A DNA stretch of 64,000 bases, taken from NCBI GenBank assembly GCA_963709875.1, contig CAVPYB010000014.1, positions 248,001 to 312,000 of the forward strand, in the 5' to 3' direction. This stretch comes from JAQBDA01 sp963709875. GTDB taxonomy: Bacteria > Chloroflexota > Anaerolineae > Anaerolineales > UBA4823. The number at the start of each line of letters is the position of its first letter. Within the stretch, counting starts at the first letter, position 1. The notes below the pieces were generated by a model. The model searched no databases and was not told where the DNA came from. It worked only from the letters and a program-made list of their open reading frames with translations. The translations under genes were made by a program, and so were the position numbers. Below, one piece after another: positions 37,537-46,767 of this stretch.

Positions 37537-38579
37537 GAGGTTTCGACCAGATGGCAGCTGGCCTGGTGGAATTCGCCCAATTGATGGAGCAACGGTCCCT
37601 CCACATGGCAGCGCTCGATAGCCTGCGGGCAGCGCGGTGCAAACCGGCAGCCGGGCGGTAAGGCATCCAGTCGAGGTGGGTAGCCGGGGATGGCGGTCAG
37701 CCGGCTCTTTGGCTGGGTCAGGTCAGGGAACGCGCTCAACAGCTGCTGCGTATAAGGATGGCGGGGATGGTTGAAAATGGTATCCACATCGGCGTACTCG
37801 GCAGTGACCCCGCCGTACATTACCAGCACAGAGTCGCATACTTCAGCGACTACACCCAGGTCATGGGTTACCAGGATTACCGATAGACCGAGATGGTGGC
37901 GCAGCTGATCCAGCAGCTCCAGGATTTGGGCCTGGATCATCACATCCAGTGCGGTGGTCGGCTCGTCGGCGATCACCACCTGCGGGTTGCATGCCAATGC
38001 CATGGCGATCATTGCCCGCTGTCGCATGCCACCTGAGTATTGGTGCGGGTACTGGTTCATACGATTAGCGCCGATGCCCACCAGTTCCAGCAGCTCGCCC
38101 ACCCGCTCGTCGAGCCATTCCCGGCTGCGTGCCAGCTTGTGCCGGATGATCGCCTCTGCAATCTGGTCACCGATGGTGCGCACCGGGTTCAAGGCGTTCA
38201 TCGCTCCCTGGAAGATGATCGAGATGTTCTTCCAGCGCACTTCTTCCATCTGGCTCTCGCTCAGGTCCAGCAGATCCTGCCCGGAAAATAATATCTCCCC
38301 GTTCACAATACGCCCGGCAGCCGGCAGCAGGCGAAGCAGGCTCAGCATCAGGGTGGTCTTCCCGCAACCGCTCTCGCCGACAAGTCCCAGCATCTCACCT
38401 TCCCGCAGCAGGAAGCTGACCTCTGTAATCGCGTGGGCGGGCGGCTGCAGCTCGCTGACGAAATCGACCGAGACCTGGCGTACATCCAGAAGGGTGGGCG
38501 CCAGGTGCAGCGGCAATCTGCCCTGCTCGGCACCCCCCGATCGCGGGCGTTTTACATCCGGGCTGTTGGCTGGTCTCAC
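37533..38579 (-). CDS. peptide/nickel ABC transporter ATP-binding protein (DppD/OppD-like)
   Basis: 348 residues from a GTG at 38579 preceded by GGAGGGGAAGAAAC. The longer open frame to 39023 only overlaps the permease gene and is not protein-like. Motifs: Walker A LVGESGCGKTTLMLSLL, signature HQYSGGMRQRAMIAMALA, Walker B QVVIADEPTTALDV, switch VTHDLGVVAEV, and the family tail LPPGCRFAPRCPQAIERC. The GTG start overlaps the permease TGA stop. It pairs with the downstream ATPase to drive import of a peptide, nickel or sugar-derived solute. Confidence 0.88.
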   Translation of the reverse strand: MRPANSPDVKRPRSGGAEQGRLPLHLAPTLLDVRQVSVDFVSELQPPAHAITEVSFLLREGEMLGLVGESGCGKTTLMLSLLRLLPAAGRIVNGEILFSGQDLLDLSESQMEEVRWKNISIIFQGAMNALNPVRTIGDQIAEAIIRHKLARSREWLDERVGELLELVGIGANRMNQYPHQYSGGMRQRAMIAMALACNPQVVIADEPTTALDVMIQAQILELLDQLRHHLGLSVILVTHDLGVVAEVCDSVLVMYGGVTAEYADVDTIFNHPRHPYTQQLLSAFPDLTQPKSRLTAIPGYPPRLDALPPGCRFAPRCPQAIERCHVEGPLLHQLGEFHQASCHLVETS

Positions 38580-39502
38580 GTTTCTTCCCCTCCAAGCCGG
38601 GCGACCATTTTCTTGCCGACCGCCAGGTGGTGGGTTTCCAGGCGCGGGTTGAGGATCTGCTCCAGGCCGTGCCCCAGCAGGGTGCAGCCCAGCACCACCC
38701 AGACGATGCCGAAGCCGGGCGGCACCAGCGCCCACCACGCTCCGGCGCTCATCGCTCCGCGGGTGAAGGCGAAGTTGAGCATCTGACCCCAGCTCAAGGT
38801 GGTCGGGTCGGATAAGCCCAGGAAGCTGAGCGTGCTCTCCTGCAGGATGGCGAGCGAGATCACCAGCACCGTGTTGGCGACCATCAGAGGCAGGACGAGA
38901 GGCAGCATATGACGGCGGATGATATACATGTTGCCAGCGCCGATCGATTTGGCGCGCAGCACGAACTTGCGCTCTTTCACCGAGAGGGTTTGCGAGCGCA
39001 CCAGACGGGCGGTGGATGTCCAACCCAGGATGCCGATCACGAAGATGATATTCAGCAGGCTGGGCTTAGTGATCGCAACCAGGACTACTGCCAGGGGCAG
39101 ATCGGGGATCACCAGCATGATATCTGTCAGCCGCATCAGGGTGTTTTCAACGCGTCCCCCGTAAAATCCAGCCGTGATGCCGATTGTCCCACCGATAAAT
39201 ATAGCGATGAAGGAGGCAAAAAAGCCGACCGTCAGCGAGACGCGTGAGCCATACATAAAGTTGGAAAGCACGTCCTTGCCGGCATCGTCTGTACCCAGCC
39301 AGTGCTCGGGGCTGGGCGGGGCATAGATATCATCGATGGTCACCTGTACCGGCTGTTTCGGGTCATAAGGCGCCAGGAATGGTGCAAAGACCGCCATTCC
39401 AAGGGCGAGCAGCACCAGGACCAATCCGACGAAGCCTATGCGGTTGCGCCGCAGGTTGTTCCACAGGCTTCGAAAACCGGTCATTTCAGTTCTGGCAGCC
39501 AT
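38576..39502 (-). CDS. ABC transporter permease (DppC-like)
   Basis: 308-residue inner-membrane permease with about six helices. The N-terminal DppC/OppC region (LRRNRIGFVGLVLVLLALGM) and PPSPEHWLGTDDAGKDVLSN, the conserved periplasmic block of the family, are clear. The EAA-type loop is near IGAGNMYIIRRHMLP. It starts three bases after the DppB-like stop codon. Confidence 0.88.
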   Translation of the reverse strand: MAARTEMTGFRSLWNNLRRNRIGFVGLVLVLLALGMAVFAPFLAPYDPKQPVQVTIDDIYAPPSPEHWLGTDDAGKDVLSNFMYGSRVSLTVGFFASFIAIFIGGTIGITAGFYGGRVENTLMRLTDIMLVIPDLPLAVVLVAITKPSLLNIIFVIGILGWTSTARLVRSQTLSVKERKFVLRAKSIGAGNMYIIRRHMLPLVLPLMVANTVLVISLAILQESTLSFLGLSDPTTLSWGQMLNFAFTRGAMSAGAWWALVPPGFGIVWVVLGCTLLGHGLEQILNPRLETHHLAVGKKMVARLGGEET

Positions 39503-39505
39503 CGC

Positions 39506-40537
39506 TCATCCAGACCTTACCCTGGGATCCAGGTAGGAGTAGGTGATTTCTGCTGCCAGGTTGGCGAAGATCACCGCCAGGGCGAGGATCAAGAATGCTC
39601 CTTGCAGCATCGGGTAATCCCGCCGCCCGACGGCTTCGTATATTGTTTGTCCCAAACCGGGCCAGGAAAAGACCGTCTCGATCTGGATTGCTCCCGCGAC
39701 GGTGAAGCCCAGGTTGAGGGCAATGATGGTCACCATAGGTAGCATCGAGTTGCGCAGCGCATGCCCCTTGAGCACCTGGTAGGAACTCAACCCTTTGGCT
39801 TTGGCGGTCAGGATGAAATCCTCAGAGAGGACATCCAGCATTGTGCTGCGCATGATGATCATGTACTCACCGACGAAGACGATTGTGAAGGTGAGGGTGG
39901 GTAGGATCATGTGACGGGCGATGTCAACCCACTGCTCCCAGGTGCTGGCAAAGTTGGCCCCGGGTGTCTCTTTGCCGCCGATTGGCAGGTCGAAATATCG
40001 GCTGCCGATGAACAGCAGGATGATCCCCAACCAGAAGGTGGGCAGGCTCCACGCCATTAGGCTGCCTACCAGGGCGCTATAATCGATGGTGGTGCGCAGC
40101 TTCCAGGCTGCCACCACGCCTAAGCTGATGCCGAAGATAATCGAGAAAATCTGCCCGGCGCCGATCAGCAGCACAGTATTCCACAGCCGCTCGAGCAGGA
40201 CATCCCGGACCGGCCGGTTGCTGTGGTAGCTGATGCCCAGCTCGCCGCGCAGCAGGTTGCCCACATAGATGAAGAACTGCGTTTGCAGCGGGTTGACCCG
40301 GCATTCACCGATCTTCAACGGGTTTAGCGATTCGAAACAGTTGATCACCGGCTTGTCCAGCCCGAACCTGACCCTTATCGCTTCCACCGCTTCTTGGGTC
40401 AGCCGGGGATCGCGCAGACCGGAACGTGCCGGGTCGCCCGGCAGGATGCGGAACAGGAAGAAGTTGAGCGTGATGACAAACAAGATCGTCAGGATTGCCC
40501 AGCTGATTTTATTTGCCAGGTAACGGTAGCGGGTCAC
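39506..40537 (-). CDS. ABC transporter permease (DppB-like)
   Basis: 343-residue permease opening RYLANKISWAILTILFVITL, with FRILPGDPAR, the DppB/OppB signature near the first helix. The cytoplasmic coupling region KAKGLSSYQVLKGHALRNSM is also present. It is the first permease after the binding-protein gene, separated from it by an 85-bp gap holding a stable hairpin. Confidence 0.88.
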   Translation of the reverse strand: MTRYRYLANKISWAILTILFVITLNFFLFRILPGDPARSGLRDPRLTQEAVEAIRVRFGLDKPVINCFESLNPLKIGECRVNPLQTQFFIYVGNLLRGELGISYHSNRPVRDVLLERLWNTVLLIGAGQIFSIIFGISLGVVAAWKLRTTIDYSALVGSLMAWSLPTFWLGIILLFIGSRYFDLPIGGKETPGANFASTWEQWVDIARHMILPTLTFTIVFVGEYMIIMRSTMLDVLSEDFILTAKAKGLSSYQVLKGHALRNSMLPMVTIIALNLGFTVAGAIQIETVFSWPGLGQTIYEAVGRRDYPMLQGAFLILALAVIFANLAAEITYSYLDPRVRSG

Positions 40538-40566
40538 GTATCTTCTCCGCGTGGATCAAAATAAAC

Positions 40567-40605
40567 CAACCACCCAGACCTGGGGTTCAGGTTTCTGGGT
40601 GGTTG
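40567..40605 (-). terminator. intercistronic hairpin after the binding-protein gene
   Basis: Perfect 12-bp stem CAACCACCCAGA / TCTGGGTGGTTG with a 15-nt loop, 18 bp past the binding-protein stop, followed on the minus strand by GTTTATTTT. It can work as a partial terminator or 3'-end stabiliser that keeps binding protein more abundant than permease, as known for other importers. Confidence 0.65.
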
Positions 40606-40622
40606 TCGCAAAACTGATTGCT

Positions 40623-42348
40623 CTACCTCACCGGTTCGATCACGGTCAGGGAGGAGGGGTCTTCGAGGGCAACTTTGGGCTGGTCGGTGATCCATCCTGT
40701 GAAGCGGTCTGTGCGGTAGGCCTGGGTGGCTTGAGGGTAGTAGGGGATGATGTAGGCCAGGTCGTTATGCAGGATCTCCTGCATCTGCCAGATAGTCTCA
40801 CGCCGTTTGTCCGGGTCAAGCTCGATGGCTTGCTGGGCGAACAGATCGTCGAACTCCGGGTTGGAGTAACCGGTTTCGCTGTTGCCGGTGGGGATCTCAT
40901 CGGTCAGGTGCACGCTCAGCAGGAAGCCTGGATCCGGGTCAGAGCCCCAGCCCCAGATGAGGATATCGAAGTCGAACGTGGGACAGCAGGCCGCGGTCAG
41001 GGCATCCGGATCGAGCGCCTGCGGCTGCAGCTTAACCCCGATCTGGTTCCAGGTCTCAGCCAGCAGCTCGGCGATGCGGGGTGCTGTACTGCTGTCGTTG
41101 GGCCAGAACAAGCGGAAGTTGAGCGGGTTCGAGCCATCAGGCATCTCGCGCACCCCATCGTTATCGCTGTCGTCATAGCCCGGCCTCGTCCAGGATACGG
41201 TTGGCCTCGGCGATGTCGAAGGCGTAATCCTCGATCGTGTCGTTGTACCAGATCCCGAGCCCATCCGGGATCAGGGTCAGCCCGGGCGATCCTAGGCCGA
41301 GCAGCACTACGTCGATGATCTTCTGCTTGTCGGTCGCGTGAGCCAGAGCCAGGCGCACGTTGCGATCGCGCAGCGCCGGATGACCGGAGCATACCCCGTC
41401 ATCCGGCGGACAGTTCTCTTCCGAGGTCTGGTTGGGGATGATGTCGGTAACTTCTGGGGCGAAGGGTGCGCCTACCACAAGCTGGATATCTTGTGCGTTG
41501 CGCAAAGTTGGTACGGCAGTGTTTGGCATCTCGGTGATCATATCTACCTGCCCGGTCTGCAGCGCCTGTACCAGGGCATCCTGGTTGTCGAAGGTCTGGA
41601 AGACCACCTGGTCGATCTTAGGCGGGCTCAAAGGATGGTCCTTGACTGCCATCAGGTCGACGAACTCTCCCTGTCGGTATTCGTTCATCTGGAACGGTCC
41701 TCTGCCGATCATCTCGGTATTCTCGAACTCGACCGCTGCCACCGGGTCATCGTACTGCGCCCAGATGTGCTCCGGCAGCACATACAGGAAGACCAGCTGG
41801 CTCTCCATGTTGGGGATCGCCTCAGCTAGCGTGATCACCAGGGTTGTGTCGTCTGTCGCCTCTACGCTCTCGAAGTATTCTGTGTAGACCGGCAGGAAGG
41901 GGAAGTCTTCGTGGCTCTGGTAGAAAATATAGGAGAAGGCGATATCCCCCGCGGTGAGCGGTTCGCCGTCGTGGAATTTGAAATCATCGCGGATCTTGAA
42001 CGTCCACACTGTCCCATCGTCGGAGACTGTGAAGCTGTCTGCCAGGGCTGGTTTGTAGGTGCCGTCCAGCTGCAGGTCGAACATCGTATCGTACACCAGC
42101 TCGAATAAGGTGTAAGCTTCAGCCAGGACAGCCGTGCCGGGATTGAGTGTGTCCGGGCTGCCTCCCCAGCCGACCCGCAATGTTGCCGGTTGTGTGGGTT
42201 CGGACGGTGCTTCGGTAGCCTCTACCGGGGGTGCCTCAACTTCCGCGGCCGGTGCCTCGGTGGTGCTGGGTGCCTGCCCGCCGCATGCTGTAAGCACCAG
42301 CGCTGCGACCAGCAGGATCGTCCAGAACAGACTTCTTTTGCTGCTCAT
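40623..42348 (-). CDS. peptide/nickel ABC transporter substrate-binding lipoprotein, frameshifted
   Basis: Family 5 extracellular solute-binding protein, about 574 residues. The ATG at 42348 has GGAGGAAGAAG upstream. The lipoprotein signal ILLVAALVLTACGG places the lipidated Cys at the LTAC box, followed by a Glu/Pro/Ala linker. Family blocks are LRVGWGGSPDTLNPG, WTFKIRDDFKFHDGEPLTAG and FDILIWGWGSDPDPGF. An extra G at about 41180 (GGG for GG) breaks the frame after NRILDEAG; the other frame continues YDDSDNDGVREMPDG, a usual family segment. The shift is probably an error. The ligand is not predictable. Confidence 0.85.
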
Positions 42349-42681
42349 CTTCTTCCTCCATGTATAGGGAATTGTCGACCAAAAATCTGGATTCCGTCTG
42401 GCCGCTCGCAGAGCGCCTGAACGGTCCTGCCCCCCCGACTTATTGCGTGGCGGGAAACACAATAGCATCCATCTCTACAGAGTGGAGACGAGTAACCATC
42501 TAGGGTTTAAACGCCCAGTATCGCAAAGAATATTGATATGGAAACAATTTTATGGGGATGATGCGCCGGTGAGGAGCGTTCACCTTTTCTCCGTGAGAAA
42601 AGCATCATGGGTTGAGTAGAGAAGCCGCAGCGGGCCGGCTCTAAGTTAACGGTTTATACCCTGAAATACCCTGGGTGTCAA
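42349..42681. other. 333-bp gene-free region between binding protein and TrmH genes
   Basis: No coding frame is convincing. It contains the start-proximal leader of the ABC operon, a run of C at 42431-42437, and the structured element at 42558-42608. No -35/-10 pair stood out for the minus-strand operon. Confidence 0.5.
42558..42608 (-). ncRNA. candidate structured RNA: compact three-way junction
   Basis: Closing stem ATGATGC / GCATCAT (42558-42564, 42602-42608) encloses two hairpins: GGTGA / TCACC (42568-42572, 42580-42584) and TTTTCTC / GAGAAAA (42585-42591, 42595-42601, loop CGT). The helices abut with no unpaired bases except three (GCC) after the closing stem's 5' strand. It lies about 210 nt before the binding-protein start and 73 nt after the TrmH gene, both on the minus strand. 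It does not match a riboswitch I recognise. It may equally be a DNA-level palindromic element. Confidence 0.4.
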
Positions 42682-43485
42682 TCAATTGGAGAGCATCTCG
42701 TACAGCATGATCCCGGCTGCCACAGCCAGGTTCAAAGAGGTGACTCGCCCTTGCATCGGCAGCCTCAACAGGTGCTGGCAGTAGGCTGCCTGGTCTGGGG
42801 TTAACCCCTCTCGTTCGCTGCCTAACAGCAGCACCATCGGGCGTTCGTAGTGATGTACGTGCCGGATATCCAGGCTGCCCTGAGCTGAGGTTCCGTACAC
42901 GTGATAGCCGTGCTTTCGGCTCCAGGCAGCGAAATCGGCAAAGGAAGTCTCGACAACCGGGTGCCAAAAGAGCGATCCCATGCTGGCGCGCACTGCGCTA
43001 GGATGACCGGGGTCAGCAGCCTCATCCAGCAGAAGCACCCCGCTGGCCCCCACGGCGTCCACCGTGCGCAGGATTGTGCCGATATTCCCCGGATCCTGCG
43101 GGGAGACCAGCGCTACCCCCCAGTGGAAATTACCCGGCGAGAAATCAGTTAAGCGACGCTGAGGTAAACGTGTAACTGCCAGGATACCCTGCGGATTTTC
43201 CTTGTCGCTGATAGAGGCGAAGACCTGGGCTGATGCGGTAAAACAGGGGATTTCTGATCGGGCTGCTCCCTGGACGAGTTGCAGGGCATAATCGCTGGAT
43301 AGCAATTCAGGTGAGTAGTAGAGCGAGTCGATGGTCACTCCGGTTTCGGCTGCGGCTTCCACAGCCTGCCCGACGTGGTGGATGCCCTCCACCAGGATCA
43401 AGCCTGTTTCCTGGCGGTACTTGCGTTGCCGGAGCTGGCGAACGAACTTGATCTTAGGATTGCTTCGGCTGGTGATGAGAGTCAT
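42682..43485 (-). CDS. TrmH/SpoU-family RNA 2'-O-methyltransferase
   Basis: 267 residues from the ATG at 43485, which overlaps the histidine-kinase stop as TGATG. The N-terminal substrate-binding part is ITSRSNPKIKFVRQLRQRKY with ILVEGIHHV, typical of RlmB/TsnR-like enzymes. SPOUT motifs are VSPQDPGNIGTILRTVDAVG (motif 1), PMVLLLGSEREGL (motif 2) and LPMQGRVTSLNLAVAAGIML (motif 3), which form the knot that binds S-adenosylmethionine. It methylates a ribose in rRNA or tRNA; the exact site cannot be told. Confidence 0.88.
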   Translation of the reverse strand: MTLITSRSNPKIKFVRQLRQRKYRQETGLILVEGIHHVGQAVEAAAETGVTIDSLYYSPELLSSDYALQLVQGAARSEIPCFTASAQVFASISDKENPQGILAVTRLPQRRLTDFSPGNFHWGVALVSPQDPGNIGTILRTVDAVGASGVLLLDEAADPGHPSAVRASMGSLFWHPVVETSFADFAAWSRKHGYHVYGTSAQGSLDIRHVHHYERPMVLLLGSEREGLTPDQAAYCQHLLRLPMQGRVTSLNLAVAAGIMLYEMLSN

Positions 43486-45159
43486 CACGCCCGGCGCGGC
43501 ACCCAGGCCAGTATCGTTGTACCTTCCTCGGGTGCCGAGGTGATCTCCACATCTCCCCCAACTTTCCGAGCCCGCACGTGCATATTGGAGAGCCCGTGCC
43601 CCAGGGTAATGCTCATCTTACGCAAGTCGAACCCGCGCCCGTTATCTGCGACTTCGAGCAGCACCCTCTCTTTTGTGCCCCATATGTGCACCTGGGTGCG
43701 GCGGGCTTGAGAGTGCTTGGCGGAATTTGCCAGCGCCTCCTGGCAGATATGGAATAACGCTGTAGCGTGCGAGTTCGGCAATCCGACCAGATCATCATCC
43801 GGAGCAACCAGCGTGGCATCCGCCAGCGTGTTCAGCGCGGAATTCTTCCACCAGCCTCAGCAAGCCCTCTCTCAGGCTCTCGCCAACGAACTGGCTCGGG
43901 CGCAGATCAAGGATGTAAGCGCGGATATCGCGTATGGTTTTGTTGAGCCCCTCGATTGCCTGCTCGATCTTCTGTCTGGATTGCTTGGGGTCCTCTTCTA
44001 AAGCGAAGCGGGCATACTCCAGCGCCAGACCTACGGCGTAGATGGACTGGATGATGCCGTCGTGAAGGTCCATCCCAATGCGCTCACGCTCTTCCATCAC
44101 TGCCAGGCGGCGCGACTGCCGGTGGAGCTGGGCGTTCTCGATTGTGATGCCGGCCCATGCGCCGACTGCCATCAGCAAGGTGATCGCGCGCTGGTCGAAT
44201 TGGCGTTCCATCAGTGAAGCCACGCTCATAACTCCGATCACGGTGCCGCGGGAGATCAGCGGGATGCAAGCCATGCTGCGGAAACCAGCCTCCACTACAG
44301 CCGGTCGCAGGAAGCGCATATCCTTGGCCAGGTCGGAAGTGGTCAGCGGGTTGGCGCTTTCGGCAACGATCCCGATGAAGCCTTCGCCGGGGCTGAAGCG
44401 GTCTTTGGTCAGGAATGTCTCGCTCAGCTCGCCGCGGCTCAATGCCAGGCGCAGCGTTTTGTCGCCATCTTCACGAAGGAATATTTCGCCAGCCTGCACA
44501 TCCAGATACTTCATCACCCGCGTCAGTGTCCTATCCAGGATCTCGTCGATATCCAGCGAAGAGGCCAGGGAGGCCGCGATATCGTTGATCAGAGCCTGGT
44601 CTTTGCTGCGCTGGCTGAGCTCCCGGTCACGCTGCAGCATGCCCTCATATTGGCGCGCATTGTTGATCGCAACAGCCGCGTAAGCAGCCAGAGTCTCGAT
44701 CACCCTTTCGTCGGCCTCTGTGAATTCCGGATAGCCAATTTTGTTGGTCAGGTAGATCTGTCCCAGGAGTTTATCGCCCAGCATAATCGGCACACCCAGG
44801 AATGAGTCCATCGCAGGGTGCCCGGAGGGGAAGCCCTCGTGGATCGGGTCAGCGCTCAGGTTGGCAATGCGTAATGTGCGCCGCTCCTTCAGGATGGCGC
44901 CTATAGCCCCCAACCCTACCGGCGGAGAGCCGGTTTTTTGGATTTCCTGCTCGGACATGCCGACCGGGATGAACTCGATCAGTTGTCCCTGCTCGTCAAC
45001 CACGCCCAGGGCAGCGTATGTGGCATTGGCTTGCTCACGCGCCAGGTTTACAATCCTTTCCAGTACCGTCTCCAGGGAAAGGTCGCGCACCAATTCCAGG
45101 CTGGCGCGCTGAAGTGCCAGCAGCCTGTCTTCAAGCTGTTCACGTGTCAGTAAAGCCAT
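43485..45159 (-). CDS. GAF-domain sensor histidine kinase (HisKA_3/NarL-type), frameshifted
   Basis: About 557 residues when repaired. Two GAF domains are evident: one near 45110-44650 (GVPIMLGDKLLGQIYLTNK) and one near 44600-44130 (FSPGEGFIGIVAESANP). The dimerisation/phosphoacceptor helix MEERERIGMDLHDGIIQSIY carries the His of the DLHDG box, and the HATPase has QEALANSAKHSQAR and NGRGFD. A one-base shift near 43840 (after EEFRA) splits it; the other frame reads LNTLADATLVAPDDD and then PNSHATALFHICQEAL. No transmembrane helix is visible, so it is probably a cytoplasmic redox, gas or small-molecule sensor. No response regulator lies next to it. Confidence 0.82.
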
Positions 45160-45256
45160 TGGATCATTCTCACCGCGACCTAATTTTACCCCACATCTCA
45201 ATTACACTCCTGCAAATCGCCTAAAATGGCTTATATTTAACAGCTCAGGGAGAATT

Positions 45257-45295
45257 GGGGGTGTTTGGGCGGGCGTCGCCCGCCCAAACACCCCC
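45257..45295. repeat. perfect long palindrome related to the 13.1-kb repeat
   Basis: 18-bp perfect stem GGGGGTGTTTGGGCGGGC with its complement and a three-base GTC loop. It shares GGGGTGTTTGGGCGG exactly with the terminator stem at 13132-13146 but lacks a T-tract and a clean AACCTACRCAGTTGG tag; a degenerate AACCTTAAGTTG follows at 45309. Confidence 0.75.
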
Positions 45296-45345
45296 ACCAT
45301 CCATGCTGAACCTTAAGTTGATAGTTTTTGCAAGCCCCGAAACGG

Positions 45346-45351
45346 TATAAA
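45346..45351 (+). promoter_or_regulatory. candidate -10 box of the mevalonate operon
   Basis: TATAAA within GGTATAAAATGG, about 110 bp before the reductase ATG. The nearest -35-like words (TTGATA at 45318, TTTTTG at 45325) are at non-ideal spacing. Confidence 0.3.
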
Positions 45352-45462
45352 ATGGTGGACATGCGCGGATCGCGGGTTTCCTGTGAGCTGCGTAGTATGG
45401 GAGACTTTTGTACAGCGGGCCTGTGAAAGGACCGCTTTTTGCTGGATAGGAATCGTATAGAA

Positions 45463-46767
45463 ATGAATAGCAAGGGATCGCGCATAGCTGGCTTTTATAA
45501 CCTTCCGCTGACAGAGCGACTGGCTGCATTGCAAGACAGGCTGACCGAGGATGAGTTGAATGCCATCAGCGGGGCAGCCGGTTTGAGTGCTGGACAGGCT
45601 GACCATATGATCGAGAATGTGGTCGGGCTGCACGCCCTGCCGCTGGGTATCGGCCTCAATTTCGTAGTCAACGGGCGCGATGTGCTGGTGCCGATGGCGA
45701 TCGAAGAGCCGTCGGTCGTCGCCGGGGCATCCTTCATGGCCAAGCTGGCGAGAGCGGGTGGCGGGTTCACTGCCCGCGCCACCCCGCCGGAGATGATCGG
45801 TCAGATGCAGGTGCTGGATGTGCCAGGACCTGCAGGCAGCCCGGCTGGCGCTCCTGGAGCGAAAAGATCGCCTGCTGGCAGAGGCTGCAGGATATCGACC
45901 CGCTGCTCAAGCGGCTGGGAGGCGGGCCGCGCGACCTGGAAGTGCGCCTGATCGAAGACTCGCCCATCGGAGCCGTTCCTGGTCCTGCACCTGATCTATG
46001 ATGTGCGTGATGCGATGGGCGCGAATGCCGTGAACACAGCCGCGGAGCGGATCGCCCCGTCTGTGGAACAGATCACCGGCGGGCGGGTACATCTGCGCAT
46101 CCTGTCGAATCTGGCGGACCGGCGTCTGGCACACGCCACGCTGCCGCATCCCCCTCGCCGAGCTCGGCTTTCGGTGAGTACAGCCCGCAAGAGGTGCGGG
46201 ATGGCATCATTGCAGCCTGGGCATTTGCTGCCGCCGATCCCTACCGGGCAGCCACGCATAATAAAGGCATCATGAACGGTGTCGACGCGGTGGTGATCGC
46301 CACCGGCAATGATTGGCGGGCGATCGAGGCCGGCGCGCATGCCTATGCTGCTCGCTCAGGTCGCTACACCTCCCTCAGCACCTGGGAGACCGACGCGTGC
46401 CGGAGACCTGGTCGGTAGTCTGGAGATGCCCATGGCGGTCGGTACTGTCGGCGGGGCGACCAAAGTGCACCCGACCGCGCGGGCTGCCTTGAAGCTGATG
46501 GGCGTCAGCCAGCGCCGCCGAACTGGCCGAGATCATCGTCTCGGTGGGGCTGGCCCAGAACCTGGCAGCGCTGCGCGCCCTGGCCACCGAAGGCATCCAG
46601 CGCGGTCATATGAGCCTGCACGCCCGCCAGGTAGCTGTGGCAGCCGGCGCCAGAGGGAGATCAGATCGAGCGGCTGGCCGGACAGCTGGTGCGCGAGAAG
46701 ATGGTGCGCATCGACCGGGCGCGAAGAAATCTTGAAGGGCTGGTCATCCGAAGGAGACATTGAATGA
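45463..46767 (+). pseudogene. mvaA: class II-like HMG-CoA reductase, broken by about eight frameshifts as read
   Basis: Every catalytic block of HMG-CoA reductase is present, but spread over three frames. Seen: GFYNLPLTERLAALQ, MAIEEPSVVAGASF (catalytic Glu), LERKDRLLAEA, LGGGPRDLEVRLIED, VRDAMGANAVNTAAE (cofactor motif), THNKGIMNGVDAVVI (catalytic Lys), ATGNDWRAIEAGAHAY (catalytic Asp), VGGATKVHPTARAAL, EGIQRGHMSLHARQ (catalytic His) and a C-terminal REEILKGWSSEGDIE. Shifts lie near 45830, 45885, 45975, 46150, 46390, 46510, 46655 and 46720. Conserved residues are otherwise kept, so low-quality sequence is at least as likely as true decay. The enzyme reduces HMG-CoA to mevalonate. Its stop overlaps the start of the synthase gene (ATGA), which marks an operon. 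Confidence 0.75.

Larger units (their letters stand above)
45160..45462. other. 303-bp divergent intergenic region
   Basis: Gap between the histidine kinase (minus) and the HMG-CoA reductase gene (plus). It holds the perfect palindrome at 45257-45295, a TTGATAG word at 45318 and a TATAAA box at 45346. No gene is seen. Confidence 0.6.

Noticed and set aside
38580..39023. N-terminal extension of the DppD-like ATPase
   Set aside because: Overlaps the permease in another frame and has Arg/Pro/His-rich nonsense composition; GTG at 38579 with a good ribosome site is the start.
45257..45295. Rho-independent terminator for the histidine kinase or reductase
   Set aside because: It lies upstream of both divergent genes and has no T-tract on either side.
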